34,893 bases of DNA from an uncultured Clostridia bacterium (GTDB lineage: Bacteria; Bacillota; Clostridia; Christensenellales; Aristaeellaceae), in the NCBI GenBank assembly GCA_946407745.1, contig CAMJPQ010000036.1, forward strand, positions 1-34,893, read 5' to 3'. Shown here piece by piece: positions 7,423 to 15,521 of the stretch; within the stretch, counting starts at the first letter, position 1; every line of letters begins with the position of its first letter. The notes below the pieces were generated by a model. The model worked only from the letters and a program-made list of their open reading frames with translations. It was not told the DNA's origin and ran no database searches. The translations under genes and the position numbers were made by a program.

Positions 7423-8031
7423 ATGCAGCACAAAGATCCACAGCTGATGGAAAAGATCCGGCTGTATGCCATGAACTATTACCGTGAGCACAACCAGATG
7501 CCTTCCATCCGCACCATTGCGGACGGCACCGGCATGAACCGGGGCTCCGTGCAGAAATATCTGGTGGAAATGCAGGAGCGGGGGATCATTGAATATGATG
7601 GAAAGATCCGTCATATCCATGGCTCCAAAGCGGCTGTCGAAAGCAAGGAAACCTATAACGCCGGGATCATTGGCTCCATTGCCTGCGGCATCCCCACAGA
7701 TGTGGAAGGATACGTGGAGGAATATGTTCCCCTGCCGGTCAGCATATTTGGCAGAGGAGAGCTGTACATTCTCCGGGCCAGTGGAGATTCCATGATCGAT
7801 GCAGGCATCAGCGACGGGGATCTGGTTGTGGTCCGCAAAACGCAGGAAGCCAATGACGGCGATATTGTGGTCGCCCTGACAGAGGAAACCGGCACGACCC
7901 TGAAACGGCTGCTGCATGAGAAGGACACCGGCAGGGTGATCCTGCGCCCGGAGAATCCATCCATGCAGGACATGACATTTGAATCAATTGCCATTCAGGG
8001 CGTGGCGGTGAAAGTGATTAAGAGCGTGTAA
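7423..8031 (+). CDS. LexA/UmuD-like self-cleaving repressor (S24 peptidase domain)
   Basis: A 202-residue protein with an N-terminal winged-helix LexA-type DNA-binding domain (residues 8-55, MPSIRTIADGTGMNRGSVQK) and a C-terminal S24 peptidase domain. The catalytic serine is S122 in ASGDSM, and the general-base lysine is K161 in TTLKRLL. The cleavage site appears to be Cys88-Gly89 (SIACGIP), the Cys-Gly pair used by UmuD, instead of the Ala-Gly of LexA. The ATG at 7423 has AAGGAGG five bases upstream. It is probably the SOS-responsive master repressor of the element, releasing excision and transfer genes after DNA damage. The XRE regulator follows closely. Confidence 0.9.
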   Translation: MQHKDPQLMEKIRLYAMNYYREHNQMPSIRTIADGTGMNRGSVQKYLVEMQERGIIEYDGKIRHIHGSKAAVESKETYNAGIIGSIACGIPTDVEGYVEEYVPLPVSIFGRGELYILRASGDSMIDAGISDGDLVVVRKTQEANDGDIVVALTEETGTTLKRLLHEKDTGRVILRPENPSMQDMTFESIAIQGVAVKVIKSV

Positions 8032-8064
8032 ACGGGCATAGAGAACAGGACAGGCGGTGAGACA

Positions 8065-8919
8065 ATGGAGGAACGGAAATGGCTGCCGGCGGATACCAGA
8101 ACCCGGCTGATGGATTTGTGCAAGAGCAGGAATATCTCTCAGGCCAAGCTGGCTGAAGTGATTGGCGTGGACAGAAGCGCGCTGAGCCGATTCCTCAACG
8201 GGAAAACAGACAGCCTGTCCCACGAGCATGTGATCCGGATGGCGAAGTATTTCAATGTATCCACAGACTTTCTCCTGGGTGAAACGGATGATCCCAGCAG
8301 GATCAATTATGACATCGGGGAGCTGGGCTTGACAGTGAAGGCAGCGGAATGCCTGTATACGCGCAAGGTGGATCCGGCGATTCTGTGCCGATTGCTGGAG
8401 CAAAAGCGCTGTGGTGACCTGATGCACGAGATTGGGCTTTATCTGGATGAGACCATGGCTTCCGGCATTGCCGCGCAGAATCAGCTGTACAATTCTCTGA
8501 GCAGTATGCTGAATGCCCACGCTGCTGAACATCCGGCAGAGAAACAGGCGGCAGCAGCTGCGGCACAAACAGTCCTGGCAATGAGACAGCCGCTGTACAC
8601 AGAGAAAGACCGGATTCATTCGGACTTTGATCATATTCTTCTGGAAATAAAAAAAGACAGCCCGCAGAAAGCGAAGCAAGCTGCCTTCGTGACGCGGGGT
8701 ACGATGAGAAATATGATGTCTCGGGTGAAAAAGGGCTCCCAAGGCTTCGACCTGCACATAACCCCGGAGGAACTGGTTGAAAGCATCCTTGGGCTAATGG
8801 ATATGGCAGTTTGTCCTGAAAGTTTCAGACCGAAGATGGATCGGCTCATACCCAGGCTACGCGAGGATCTGACTGAATTCTTTACCCTTGCAAAAGCCGC
8901 GAAGGAGCATGACGGATGA
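8065..8919 (+). CDS. XRE-family helix-turn-helix regulator
   Basis: A 284-residue protein with a clear XRE domain in residues 10-70 (ISQAKLAEVIGVDRSALSRF for the helix-turn-helix, NVSTDFLLGETD at its end). The remaining 200 residues are mostly helical and not recognisable; they include a long alanine-rich stretch (EKQAAAAAAQTV). It sits 33 bases after the LexA-like gene, with GGCGGTGAG upstream of the ATG. Its stop overlaps the next start (ATGA type), so the three plus-strand genes form one operon. It may act with the LexA-like repressor in choosing between integrated and excised states. Confidence 0.85.
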   Translation: MEERKWLPADTRTRLMDLCKSRNISQAKLAEVIGVDRSALSRFLNGKTDSLSHEHVIRMAKYFNVSTDFLLGETDDPSRINYDIGELGLTVKAAECLYTRKVDPAILCRLLEQKRCGDLMHEIGLYLDETMASGIAAQNQLYNSLSSMLNAHAAEHPAEKQAAAAAAQTVLAMRQPLYTEKDRIHSDFDHILLEIKKDSPQKAKQAAFVTRGTMRNMMSRVKKGSQGFDLHITPEELVESILGLMDMAVCPESFRPKMDRLIPRLREDLTEFFTLAKAAKEHDG

Positions 8920-9545
8920 CCAACGAAGAGCTGTGTCTGCGGTATCAGGCCAGCGACACAGATGCGGCGGAAGAACTGATAACCCAGAACATGGGATTGA
9001 TCCGCTCCATTGCCCTGAGGTATGACCATGAGTTTCAGAACGCTCGCATGGATGCCGATGATTACACGCAGGAAGGAACGATGGCGCTGCTGCGGGCAGC
9101 ATATCAGTATGATCCCGCGAAGCAGGTTCCTTTTCTGTCTTACGCTGGACAAGCCATTCGCAATGCGATCATTGACGCCATTCGCACGGATAATCCTGGC
9201 ATAGTGATTACGCTGCTGGATGAATCACATACCACCGCGGCCGATGATAACGATGGCGACGAAGGCCTGTCCATCGGCAGGATGAAAAGCCGGCTGCCCA
9301 GCTCCTATGAGACCGATCCGGAGACCATATACATCCGAAAAGAACAGCTGGAAGAGCTTTATGCTGCGATCCAAATCCTTTCTCCCCGGCACCATGCCTG
9401 GGTTTTTTGCAGATATGGCTTTGATGATGATGTATATAAATCGCTGGCGGAAATGGGAAGGATGTATCATATGTCCGAGAGTCGGGCGAAGAAAACGGAG
9501 AATGAGACAATTTGCCAGCTGAGAAAGGAAGTAAAGCATTCTTAA
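8916..9545 (+). CDS. sigma-70 family RNA polymerase sigma factor of the mobile element
   Basis: A 209-residue protein. Residues about 20-90 match sigma region 2 (NMGLIRSIALRY, DDYTQEGTMALLRAAYQYDP, FLSYAGQAIRNAIID), including the core-binding helix and the -10 recognition helix. The C-terminal part (SPRHHAWVFCRYGF ... SLAEMGRMYHMSESRAKK) looks like region 4, with a helix-turn-helix for the -35 element. The two are joined by a short acidic linker. It overlaps the XRE gene by four bases, so it is translationally coupled. It is the last recognisable gene of the element on this side and may direct polymerase to transfer or excision promoters. Confidence 0.85.
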   Translation: MTNEELCLRYQASDTDAAEELITQNMGLIRSIALRYDHEFQNARMDADDYTQEGTMALLRAAYQYDPAKQVPFLSYAGQAIRNAIIDAIRTDNPGIVITLLDESHTTAADDNDGDEGLSIGRMKSRLPSSYETDPETIYIRKEQLEELYAAIQILSPRHHAWVFCRYGFDDDVYKSLAEMGRMYHMSESRAKKTENETICQLRKEVKHS

Positions 9546-9692
9546 TATCATATGCTGTTCAACTATATGAAGCCTGGTACAGTTGGTAAATCAATCGACC
9601 TGGAAAACAAGAGTAAAGGCGTTGTGGGACTCATTTGATATGGCGGCATCCGGCGCACAGGAACCGGTGGACTGGGTGCCGCTGTACATTCT
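9546..9692. other. Short gap at the presumed end of the mobile element
   Basis: No gene is supported here. A 28-codon frame starting at 9553 (MLFNYMKPGTVGKSIDLENK) has no ribosome binding site. The right attachment site of the element probably lies in or near this gap, but no direct repeat can be found because the left end is outside the window. Confidence 0.3.
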
Positions 9693-10205
9693 TTACTTCT
9701 TCTGTGAAGCGGCGATCATCTGCACAAGCTCTGTCCCCGATTCCTGCATGCCCCTTTTCATCCATTCGTCTACCCAGCCATAAATCATATACGCGATAGA
9801 TGCTTTGAGATAAGCGACAGGATTAGAATCAGATTCCAAGATATCCATGGATGACAGAATTGTATCCCGGACAATAGAAGACAGCCCTGCTTTATAAAGA
9901 AGCAGATAGAACCGCTGATTTGATTTATAAAAGTTCAGCAGGTTTTCTGTGAAATCAGGACGCTCACTCTCCGGAATCTGATTGTATGCATGATGCCACT
10001 CGCTGAAAAGGCGGCGTTCCTCCTGGATCAGAACATCCTGTACGCTGGTGTAATTGCGGTAGAACGACGCACGGCCAACGCCAGCTTTACGTACAAGGTT
10101 GCTGACAACGACAGAGGTGATCTCCGTGTCTTCCAGCATGTCAAGAAGCGCGTCCAGAATATGCTCCCGTACATAGCTGTTCTTTTCCTGATTGTTCATG
10201 TTCAT
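9693..10205 (-). CDS. TetR/AcrR-family regulator
   Basis: About 170 residues. The N-terminal TetR helix-turn-helix domain is clear (REHILDALLDMLE, then SVVVSNLVRKAGVGRASFYRNY, residues about 12-60). The C-terminal ligand-binding half includes YMIYGWVDEWMKRGM, a pattern common in the DhaS-like TetR subgroup of Bacillota. It is transcribed divergently from the secreted esterase gene, and the gap contains a palindrome next to the esterase promoter, so it is likely the local repressor. A GGGGGAGG site lies upstream. I take the ATG at 10205 as start, with a TTG at 10217 too close to that site. The ligand is unknown. Confidence 0.85.
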   Translation of the reverse strand: MNMNNQEKNSYVREHILDALLDMLEDTEITSVVVSNLVRKAGVGRASFYRNYTSVQDVLIQEERRLFSEWHHAYNQIPESERPDFTENLLNFYKSNQRFYLLLYKAGLSSIVRDTILSSMDILESDSNPVAYLKASIAYMIYGWVDEWMKRGMQESGTELVQMIAASQKK

Positions 10206-10229
10206 GCGATGATACAAACCTCCCCCGAG

Positions 10230-10286
10230 TGTCTCATTTTCGCTGAGACAATTGACTCATGGTCGAATCTATGATACACTTGTATC
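10230..10286 (+). promoter_or_regulatory. Esterase promoter flanked by palindromes (candidate TetR operator)
   Basis: TGTCTCA (10230-10236) and TGAGACA (10244-10250) form a 21-bp inverted repeat ending one base before TTGACT (10252-10257). A TACACT -10 follows at 17 bases spacing (10275-10280). A second inverted repeat, GATAC-acTT-GTATC (10273-10286), covers the -10. Both are well placed for repression by the divergent TetR protein. Confidence 0.55.
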
Positions 10287-10317
10287 GACGATCTGTCAAG
10301 AGGAGGATTTGGAATCC

Positions 10318-12906
10318 ATGAAGAAACTGCTGAGCTGCCTGATGGCTCTCCTGCTGGCGGCGATGCCGCTGATGGCGACCGCTGAGGGAACGGAAGGCCA
10401 AAATATGTCTGATGAAGAAGCGCTTGCTGCGCTTGCCGCTATGCTGCCTTCCTATGCCGAATTGGAAGGTGAACCTGAGATCGGCACCTGGTACCATGTG
10501 ACGCCTGAGAACGCCCTGACTGCGACCGGCGAACAATGGCACGGTCTGTTCAAAAAGGGCAGCGAGAACAAGGTCATGATCTATTATTATGGCGGCGGTG
10601 TGAGTATCGACAATCATACCGCGGCTAACGCGGACGAATTCTACAACACCAGCGCCGATTCCGACGGGCTGGAGAATTTCGGCATCGCCATGCCCAATGA
10701 GGAGAGCCCTTTCGGCAACTGGTCTGTGTGCGTGATCCCTTACGTCAACGGAGACTTTCATTGCGGCACGGGTGAATTTGATTTTGATGAAGATGGCAAG
10801 ACCGGTACTGTGCTGCATCACGGCTGGACAAATTACACCCTGCTCATGGATCGGGTGATGCCTTACATCGGCACGCCGGACGCGGTGCTGATCACGGGCT
10901 TTTCCGCCGGCGGATTTGGCACGGCGCTGAACGCAAACGATACCTTCACCCGTTATTTCCCTGATACTGAAAACCTGACGGTGTTTGTGGACAGCTCCCT
11001 GCTGCTCAATGATAACTGGCACGATATTGCCCAGAACGTATGGCACGCTCCGGAGAGCATTGTGGGCCGTCTGACCACAAACGATCTGGTGCTGGACAGT
11101 CTGAAAGCCCTGCATGAGGATCACCCGACCTGCAAGATCCTGTTCGGGTGCTCCATCCGCGATGAGGCCCTGGCCTCCGTGCAGAACTATATTGACAATG
11201 GCATCAATGACGCGGGTAAGGCAGAGGGCGATGTCTTCCAGACAAACCTGACCGCGTTTGTGGGCGAGCTCACAGCAGTTCCCAACACGGCGGTTTTCAT
11301 CTGGGGCGGTATCTCCAATGACGATGCAAATGACTCCGGCCTGACTTCCCACACCATTGAATCGTTCCCCACGGTGTTTATTCCGATAGCGGATGGCCTT
11401 TCCGTCGCTCAGTGGGTCAGCGAGGGCGTGAATGGAAATCTGACGAATCACGGGGTGGAATTGCTGAAGGAACAAAGGGAAGGAACTGATATGAGCGTAT
11501 TTTCGCTCCAGACCGCGCTGAAGGACGCCGAACCGCTGGAGAACGTGGAACAGCGCAGAATAGATATTTCGTATATCAACAAGAATGGCGAAGTGACAAG
11601 CCGTCCCATCATCGCCTACATCCCCACGGATGTGGCGCAGCCAATGCCCTGCGTCTACGTGCCGCATTACGCCATGGCTGAAAACGCAGCGGAGCTGCGG
11701 CGATATATCGCCAAGGGCTGGGCGGTTGTTTCTCCTGCGGATTTTGATACTGCCTACAACGGCTATTTGACGGATGATGATCTGGTTTTCAACAACGCGG
11801 CCCTGTATGCCGTGCGCCACATGCCGGAGATTGACAATCAGCGCATCGCTCTGATTGGCGGAAGCGCAGGCGGATATACTACGCTGATGCTATCCGCGCT
11901 GCAGATGGGTTCCTGCTGTGCCGTCGCAACCGCGCCGATTGCGAATGTCTATTTCAACTTCCACAAGTATTTCCCCGCAGCAAAGGAAATTAATGACCAG
12001 GCCATGATGCTGGCGCTGCTCAAAATGGCGCAGGCCGGAGAAAACCAGGAGCAGGCGGAAAACGCGGAGTATAACGAAACGGATGCCATGATGGCCTTCC
12101 TTGCCCTGTTCCAGGATAACTTCCCGCTTCCCTATCTGGCGATGGTAGAAGATAATTTCATTACCATCAACGACAATTTCCCCGATCCGGAGGATACCGC
12201 CCGCTGGGAAGTGCTTTCCGCCGTGGGTATTGCGGACTGCTTCAGCGCTCCGCTGGTAATCGTGCATTGCACCTCTGACATTCTGGTACCCATCGACCAG
12301 ATCACCCGCGAGTTCACCTACCCTGAAGAGGGCGACAGCATGCCCGAGGGCTTCAGCACCAGACTGGACGCCTCCTATCCGGGCAAGCTTGGCCACTCTC
12401 TTGTGGAAGAGCTGCCCACAGAATTGGTCAGCGCAGAGAAGTTTGTTCAGTCCGAAGTGACCGGCGACATGGATTTGCCTTATCGCCAGGACGCGCTGAT
12501 CAGCGTTGATGTATTTGATGACGGGCCTACCCAGAGCTGGGGCAGTCACAGCGCAGCGACAGAGAGTAATGGAGATCTGATCGATACCGGCTTCGTGGAG
12601 GATATGTTTGCCAAGGGTCTTGCGGGCACTGAGAGGCTGATGCCCGGAAAACTTCTGCTGATGCTGGAGCGGTACCAGGGCAAGAGCGTACAACTCCCCA
12701 CGCATGAGGGTGTGGACGACACGGTCTACGGGTCGCTTGCAATTTACCAGCGGGAAGTTGTTGAAGAGCTTGCTGTGTTTTCGCAGAACCATTCTCTGGA
12801 GGAACTGGACGCGGCCGTGCAGGAGGCTGTTTCATCTGTCGAAGATGAAGCCGAGGCAGCTGCGTACACGGAGACTTGGTCAGAAATTAAAAACCAGCTG
12901 TCGTAA
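10318..12906 (+). CDS. Secreted two-domain esterase: pectin acetylesterase-like domain plus second alpha/beta hydrolase
   Basis: An 862-residue protein. The ATG at 10318 starts a signal peptide (KKLLSCLMALLLAAMPLMATA, cut near residue 22), with AGGAGG upstream. Residues about 50-370 resemble pectin acetylesterase family hydrolases: an oxyanion-type YYYGGG block, a CGTG motif and the nucleophile S196 in GFSAGGFG. Candidate acid and base are in CSIRDEA and TSHTIE. Residues about 400-860 form a second alpha/beta hydrolase with nucleophile S516 in GGSAGG, an acid in TSDILVP and a base in KLGHS. The linker is short and acidic. Such a protein could remove acetyl or other esters from pectin outside the cell. 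The substrate of the second domain is unknown. It lies alone downstream of a divergent TetR gene. Confidence 0.85.
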   Translation: MKKLLSCLMALLLAAMPLMATAEGTEGQNMSDEEALAALAAMLPSYAELEGEPEIGTWYHVTPENALTATGEQWHGLFKKGSENKVMIYYYGGGVSIDNHTAANADEFYNTSADSDGLENFGIAMPNEESPFGNWSVCVIPYVNGDFHCGTGEFDFDEDGKTGTVLHHGWTNYTLLMDRVMPYIGTPDAVLITGFSAGGFGTALNANDTFTRYFPDTENLTVFVDSSLLLNDNWHDIAQNVWHAPESIVGRLTTNDLVLDSLKALHEDHPTCKILFGCSIRDEALASVQNYIDNGINDAGKAEGDVFQTNLTAFVGELTAVPNTAVFIWGGISNDDANDSGLTSHTIESFPTVFIPIADGLSVAQWVSEGVNGNLTNHGVELLKEQREGTDMSVFSLQTALKDAEPLENVEQRRIDISYINKNGEVTSRPIIAYIPTDVAQPMPCVYVPHYAMAENAAELRRYIAKGWAVVSPADFDTAYNGYLTDDDLVFNNAALYAVRHMPEIDNQRIALIGGSAGGYTTLMLSALQMGSCCAVATAPIANVYFNFHKYFPAAKEINDQAMMLALLKMAQAGENQEQAENAEYNETDAMMAFLALFQDNFPLPYLAMVEDNFITINDNFPDPEDTARWEVLSAVGIADCFSAPLVIVHCTSDILVPIDQITREFTYPEEGDSMPEGFSTRLDASYPGKLGHSLVEELPTELVSAEKFVQSEVTGDMDLPYRQDALISVDVFDDGPTQSWGSHSAATESNGDLIDTGFVEDMFAKGLAGTERLMPGKLLLMLERYQGKSVQLPTHEGVDDTVYGSLAIYQREVVEELAVFSQNHSLEELDAAVQEAVSSVEDEAEAAAYTETWSEIKNQLS

Positions 12907-13253
12907 TCAGATATTTATCGACCTTATCAACGTCGCCCATAGATGAACTCTTTTACCGACAGCAAATTTTGCTCGGATATAATTACCAGCTATATCCATA
13001 AGCGGGCAGGAAGCTAAAGGCTCCGAAAACTGAATAACCATATGAAAAGCCCTCCGATCTGCGGTCTCGTGATCCACAGTCGGAGGGCTGAATCATATGC
13101 ATCTGAGATTTTGGATAACAATTCCGGTTATCAAGCTCTCAGCCCCACAACCACCGAGCACAGGAAAAATGAGGTCTTTTTCCAGAAAACTTTATCCTTC
13201 TGTATACCTGTTCAAAATTCGTTTAGAATACGCATCTGATGAATATGATCGCG
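12907..13253. other. Intergenic region between convergent genes, with a long inverted repeat
   Basis: No gene is supported. The region lies between the 3' ends of the esterase and rhaD genes. It holds the inverted repeat at 13039-13099 and a second, smaller one (GATAAC with GTTATC, about 13114-13133). No classic T-run terminator follows either hairpin. Confidence 0.5.
13039..13099. repeat. 61-bp interrupted inverted repeat, probable bidirectional terminator or small palindromic element
   Basis: The perfect 10-bp arms AGCCCTCCGA (13048-13057) and TCGGAGGGCT (13080-13089) are extended outward by CATATGA (13039-13045) and TCATATG (13093-13099). A 22-base loop lies between. The outer arms are separated from the inner ones by short unmatched bases. 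Confidence 0.6.
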
Positions 13254-14069
13254 TCAATCCAGATACCCTTTCCGAGCCTTGATATTGAACCGCTTTTCCA
13301 GCAGGTGCATTTGCTCGTCGGAGATGGTGTTCCTGAGCGGCAGATGGGCGATCTTCATGTAGATTTCGGCGGCCTTTTCAGCGGTCTCAATCAGGCCGAA
13401 GGTCTCGTCCAGATCCTTGCCCGCGCCGTAAATGCCGTGCTGGCTCCACACCACCAGGCGGGCAGTCAGCATCTTTTCGGCTGTGGCCTCGCCGATCTCG
13501 TTGGTGCCGCACAGCATCCAGGGCAGCACGTTCACGCCCTCCGAGAAGACCACGATGCACTCGGTGCACATCTGCCACAGGGTGCGGGTAAATTCGCGCT
13601 CATCCAGTGTGTGCACATAGGTCATGGCCAGCAGATTAGCGGGATGGCAGTGCATAACGACGCGGTTTTTCGGATCGACCTTCAAACGGGCAACGTGGCT
13701 CATCATGTGTGCAGGGAACTCGCTGGTGAACTGTCCGCCGTCCGTATAGCCCCAGAGCAGGTCGGCTTTTTCGCCGTTTTCCTTCAGACGTACGATGCCC
13801 AGGTTCACGTCGGGAGTGTATTGCACATTCTTGAAATACTTACCCGTGCCGGTGACCAGGAAAAACTTTCCGTCCAGTTCCGGCGCAGTAAAGCCGGTGG
13901 GGATGGTACGGATTACTTGACATACGTCAAGGTACTGGCTCACGTCTTTTTCATCCAGCATCAGGGAGATATTTCCGCCGTTGCGCTCATCCCAGCCGTG
14001 ATTATACATATTGGTGGCGGTTCGGATCATTTCGACCATGAAGGGGGCTTCGAGAATGTTTTTCATCAT
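13254..14069 (-). CDS. rhaD: Rhamnulose-1-phosphate aldolase (class II)
   Basis: A 271-residue class II aldolase that splits L-rhamnulose 1-phosphate into dihydroxyacetone phosphate and lactaldehyde in the cytosol. The zinc ligands H140, H142 (MHCHP) and H211 (SQHGIYG), with nearby E170, sit one residue away from H141, H143, H212 and E171 of E. coli RhaD as I recall that numbering. GGNISLM and GTGKYF are the phosphate-binding blocks. The ATG at 14069 has GGAGG five bases upstream; a start at 14081 would overlap that site. It begins 12 bases after the isomerase stop and is the last gene of the kinase-isomerase-aldolase cluster. Confidence 0.93.
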   Translation of the reverse strand: MMKNILEAPFMVEMIRTATNMYNHGWDERNGGNISLMLDEKDVSQYLDVCQVIRTIPTGFTAPELDGKFFLVTGTGKYFKNVQYTPDVNLGIVRLKENGEKADLLWGYTDGGQFTSEFPAHMMSHVARLKVDPKNRVVMHCHPANLLAMTYVHTLDEREFTRTLWQMCTECIVVFSEGVNVLPWMLCGTNEIGEATAEKMLTARLVVWSQHGIYGAGKDLDETFGLIETAEKAAEIYMKIAHLPLRNTISDEQMHLLEKRFNIKARKGYLD

Positions 14070-14081
14070 CTTTTCCTCCAT

Positions 14082-15506
14082 TTACCGGGTGATAATATCC
14101 ACTGGCACATTGAAAATCTTGGCGACTTTCAGGATCGTATTGATATGCCGTCCGACAGCCGCGGCCATGTGATGGGTGGGGCCGGCCTCGCTCCAGCGGT
14201 TACAGAAGTCCCGCGCCCCGCAGGTGAAGCGCATGCGCATGTTGGTGTCGCCGAACATGAAGATCGGGCCTTCCTCATTGACACCCTCGGCCAAGACGAA
14301 TTTGAAGTGGCCGTCCTTGTCCTGGGTGATCCCTAAGAAGGTGATGGGCTGGTTGGTCGGCGGATAGAACTGGGTCAGGTACCCGCCGCCGGTCTTGCCG
14401 TGGAACACAGGCACGATTTTCATGGTGGGCTTGCGGGCCTGGGAAATGTCCGCGTCGCCGGATCCACTGTGGCCGATGATGCAGATGTCCTCGTTGAAAT
14501 CAATCGAATACATCTCACTCAATTGGCCCGTGCTGGCGATGGTTTTCAGGATGCCCATCGCCATGGCAACCTTGATGTCGCCTTCAACGGCGCAGGCTGT
14601 GCCCTGCTTGATGAGCATGGAGAAGGCGGGGATCAGCATGGAGTCCAGCTTGCCGGCGATGCCCTGGGCGAAGCCGTCATAGTGGCTGGCGACGAAGCCT
14701 AATTGCTCATCCTTTACCCATTGTTCAAAGGCCACGACGTATTTCGCCATGTCCCACACGGTTTCCACCGTTGCGCCGCCCTCGATGTCGAAGGTGTTCA
14801 GAATGTCCTCGGCCTTTAAGCGGATGGCGGCTTCATCGGTGATGTTGTCGGCAATGGCCCACATTTTTTCCCAGTCAAACTGCTTGGTATACAGCCACAT
14901 CCGGTGATAGAGGTTGGTCTCGTCGATGTACAGGTCCATCATGCCGGGATAGGGTCTTCCGATCTGGGCGAGGTTGGTGTCCCGGAAGCGGCGGCGCACT
15001 TGAGCCGCCCGGCACCAGTCGGCGATTTCGCGCTCCACCTCGGGATCACCGCCCTCCACCACGCCGGTAATGACCGCGTGGCGCTTGCCGGCTCTTTCAA
15101 GGTCGGCCACCATCTCCCCCACGGCACCGCAGGCGTAGAGCTCGCCCAGCCAGGTGGGGGTATCGGTGTTGGCATAGTCGGGGGCCTTTTTCTTTTGCAC
15201 ATTCACCAGCACCACGGGCACATCCAGGTCGCGCACGGCGGGGAGCATATTGTAGCTGGTGGCGTAGGTCAAAAGCTGGAGAATGACCAGATCGACATCC
15301 GCGGCGCGGAACTTGTCACCGGCCTGCATAGCCAGTTCCTTGGTGGTCACAATACCGCCATCGATGAGCTCCACGGTGTCCGGGATGGTCTTCTTGAAGG
15401 CCGCGTACTGCCCCTCAAACTCCGGCACCAGGCTGGGGAACTGCGGCAGATAGGCTCCCAATGCGATGGCGAACACGCCGACGCGGGCTTTGGTTTCCAC
15501 TAACAT
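14082..15506 (-). CDS. L-arabinose/L-fucose isomerase-fold sugar isomerase in a rhamnose cluster
   Basis: A 474-residue protein of the L-arabinose/L-fucose isomerase superfamily. The N terminus (RVGVFAIALGAYLPQFP) and the metal-site blocks (ACAVEGDIKVAMAMG, DFNEDICIIGHSG, GPTHHMAAAVGRH) match the AraA layout, with Glu, acidic, His and His ligands preserved. It lies between rhamnulokinase and rhamnulose-1-phosphate aldolase, where RhaA is expected. RhaA has a different TIM-barrel fold with other motifs, and none of them is seen here. It likely turns L-rhamnose (or L-fucose or a related sugar) into the ketose used by the kinase. AAGGAGG lies nine bases before the ATG, and the gap to rhaB is 15 bases, so they share a transcript. 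It could still be a true arabinose isomerase, but no araB or araD is nearby. Confidence 0.8.
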   Translation of the reverse strand: MLVETKARVGVFAIALGAYLPQFPSLVPEFEGQYAAFKKTIPDTVELIDGGIVTTKELAMQAGDKFRAADVDLVILQLLTYATSYNMLPAVRDLDVPVVLVNVQKKKAPDYANTDTPTWLGELYACGAVGEMVADLERAGKRHAVITGVVEGGDPEVEREIADWCRAAQVRRRFRDTNLAQIGRPYPGMMDLYIDETNLYHRMWLYTKQFDWEKMWAIADNITDEAAIRLKAEDILNTFDIEGGATVETVWDMAKYVVAFEQWVKDEQLGFVASHYDGFAQGIAGKLDSMLIPAFSMLIKQGTACAVEGDIKVAMAMGILKTIASTGQLSEMYSIDFNEDICIIGHSGSGDADISQARKPTMKIVPVFHGKTGGGYLTQFYPPTNQPITFLGITQDKDGHFKFVLAEGVNEEGPIFMFGDTNMRMRFTCGARDFCNRWSEAGPTHHMAAAVGRHINTILKVAKIFNVPVDIITR

Positions 15507-15521
15507 ACCCTAAAACCTCCT

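Noticed and set aside
10234-11820. Long minus-strand open frame (528 codons) opposite the secreted esterase
   Set aside because: The plus strand encodes a signal peptide and two hydrolase motifs; the antisense frame has a His/Arg/Gln-rich composition typical of a shadow frame.
13239-14336. Plus-strand open frame (365 codons) across rhaD and the isomerase end
   Set aside because: It spans the junction of two well-supported minus-strand genes and shows no family motifs.
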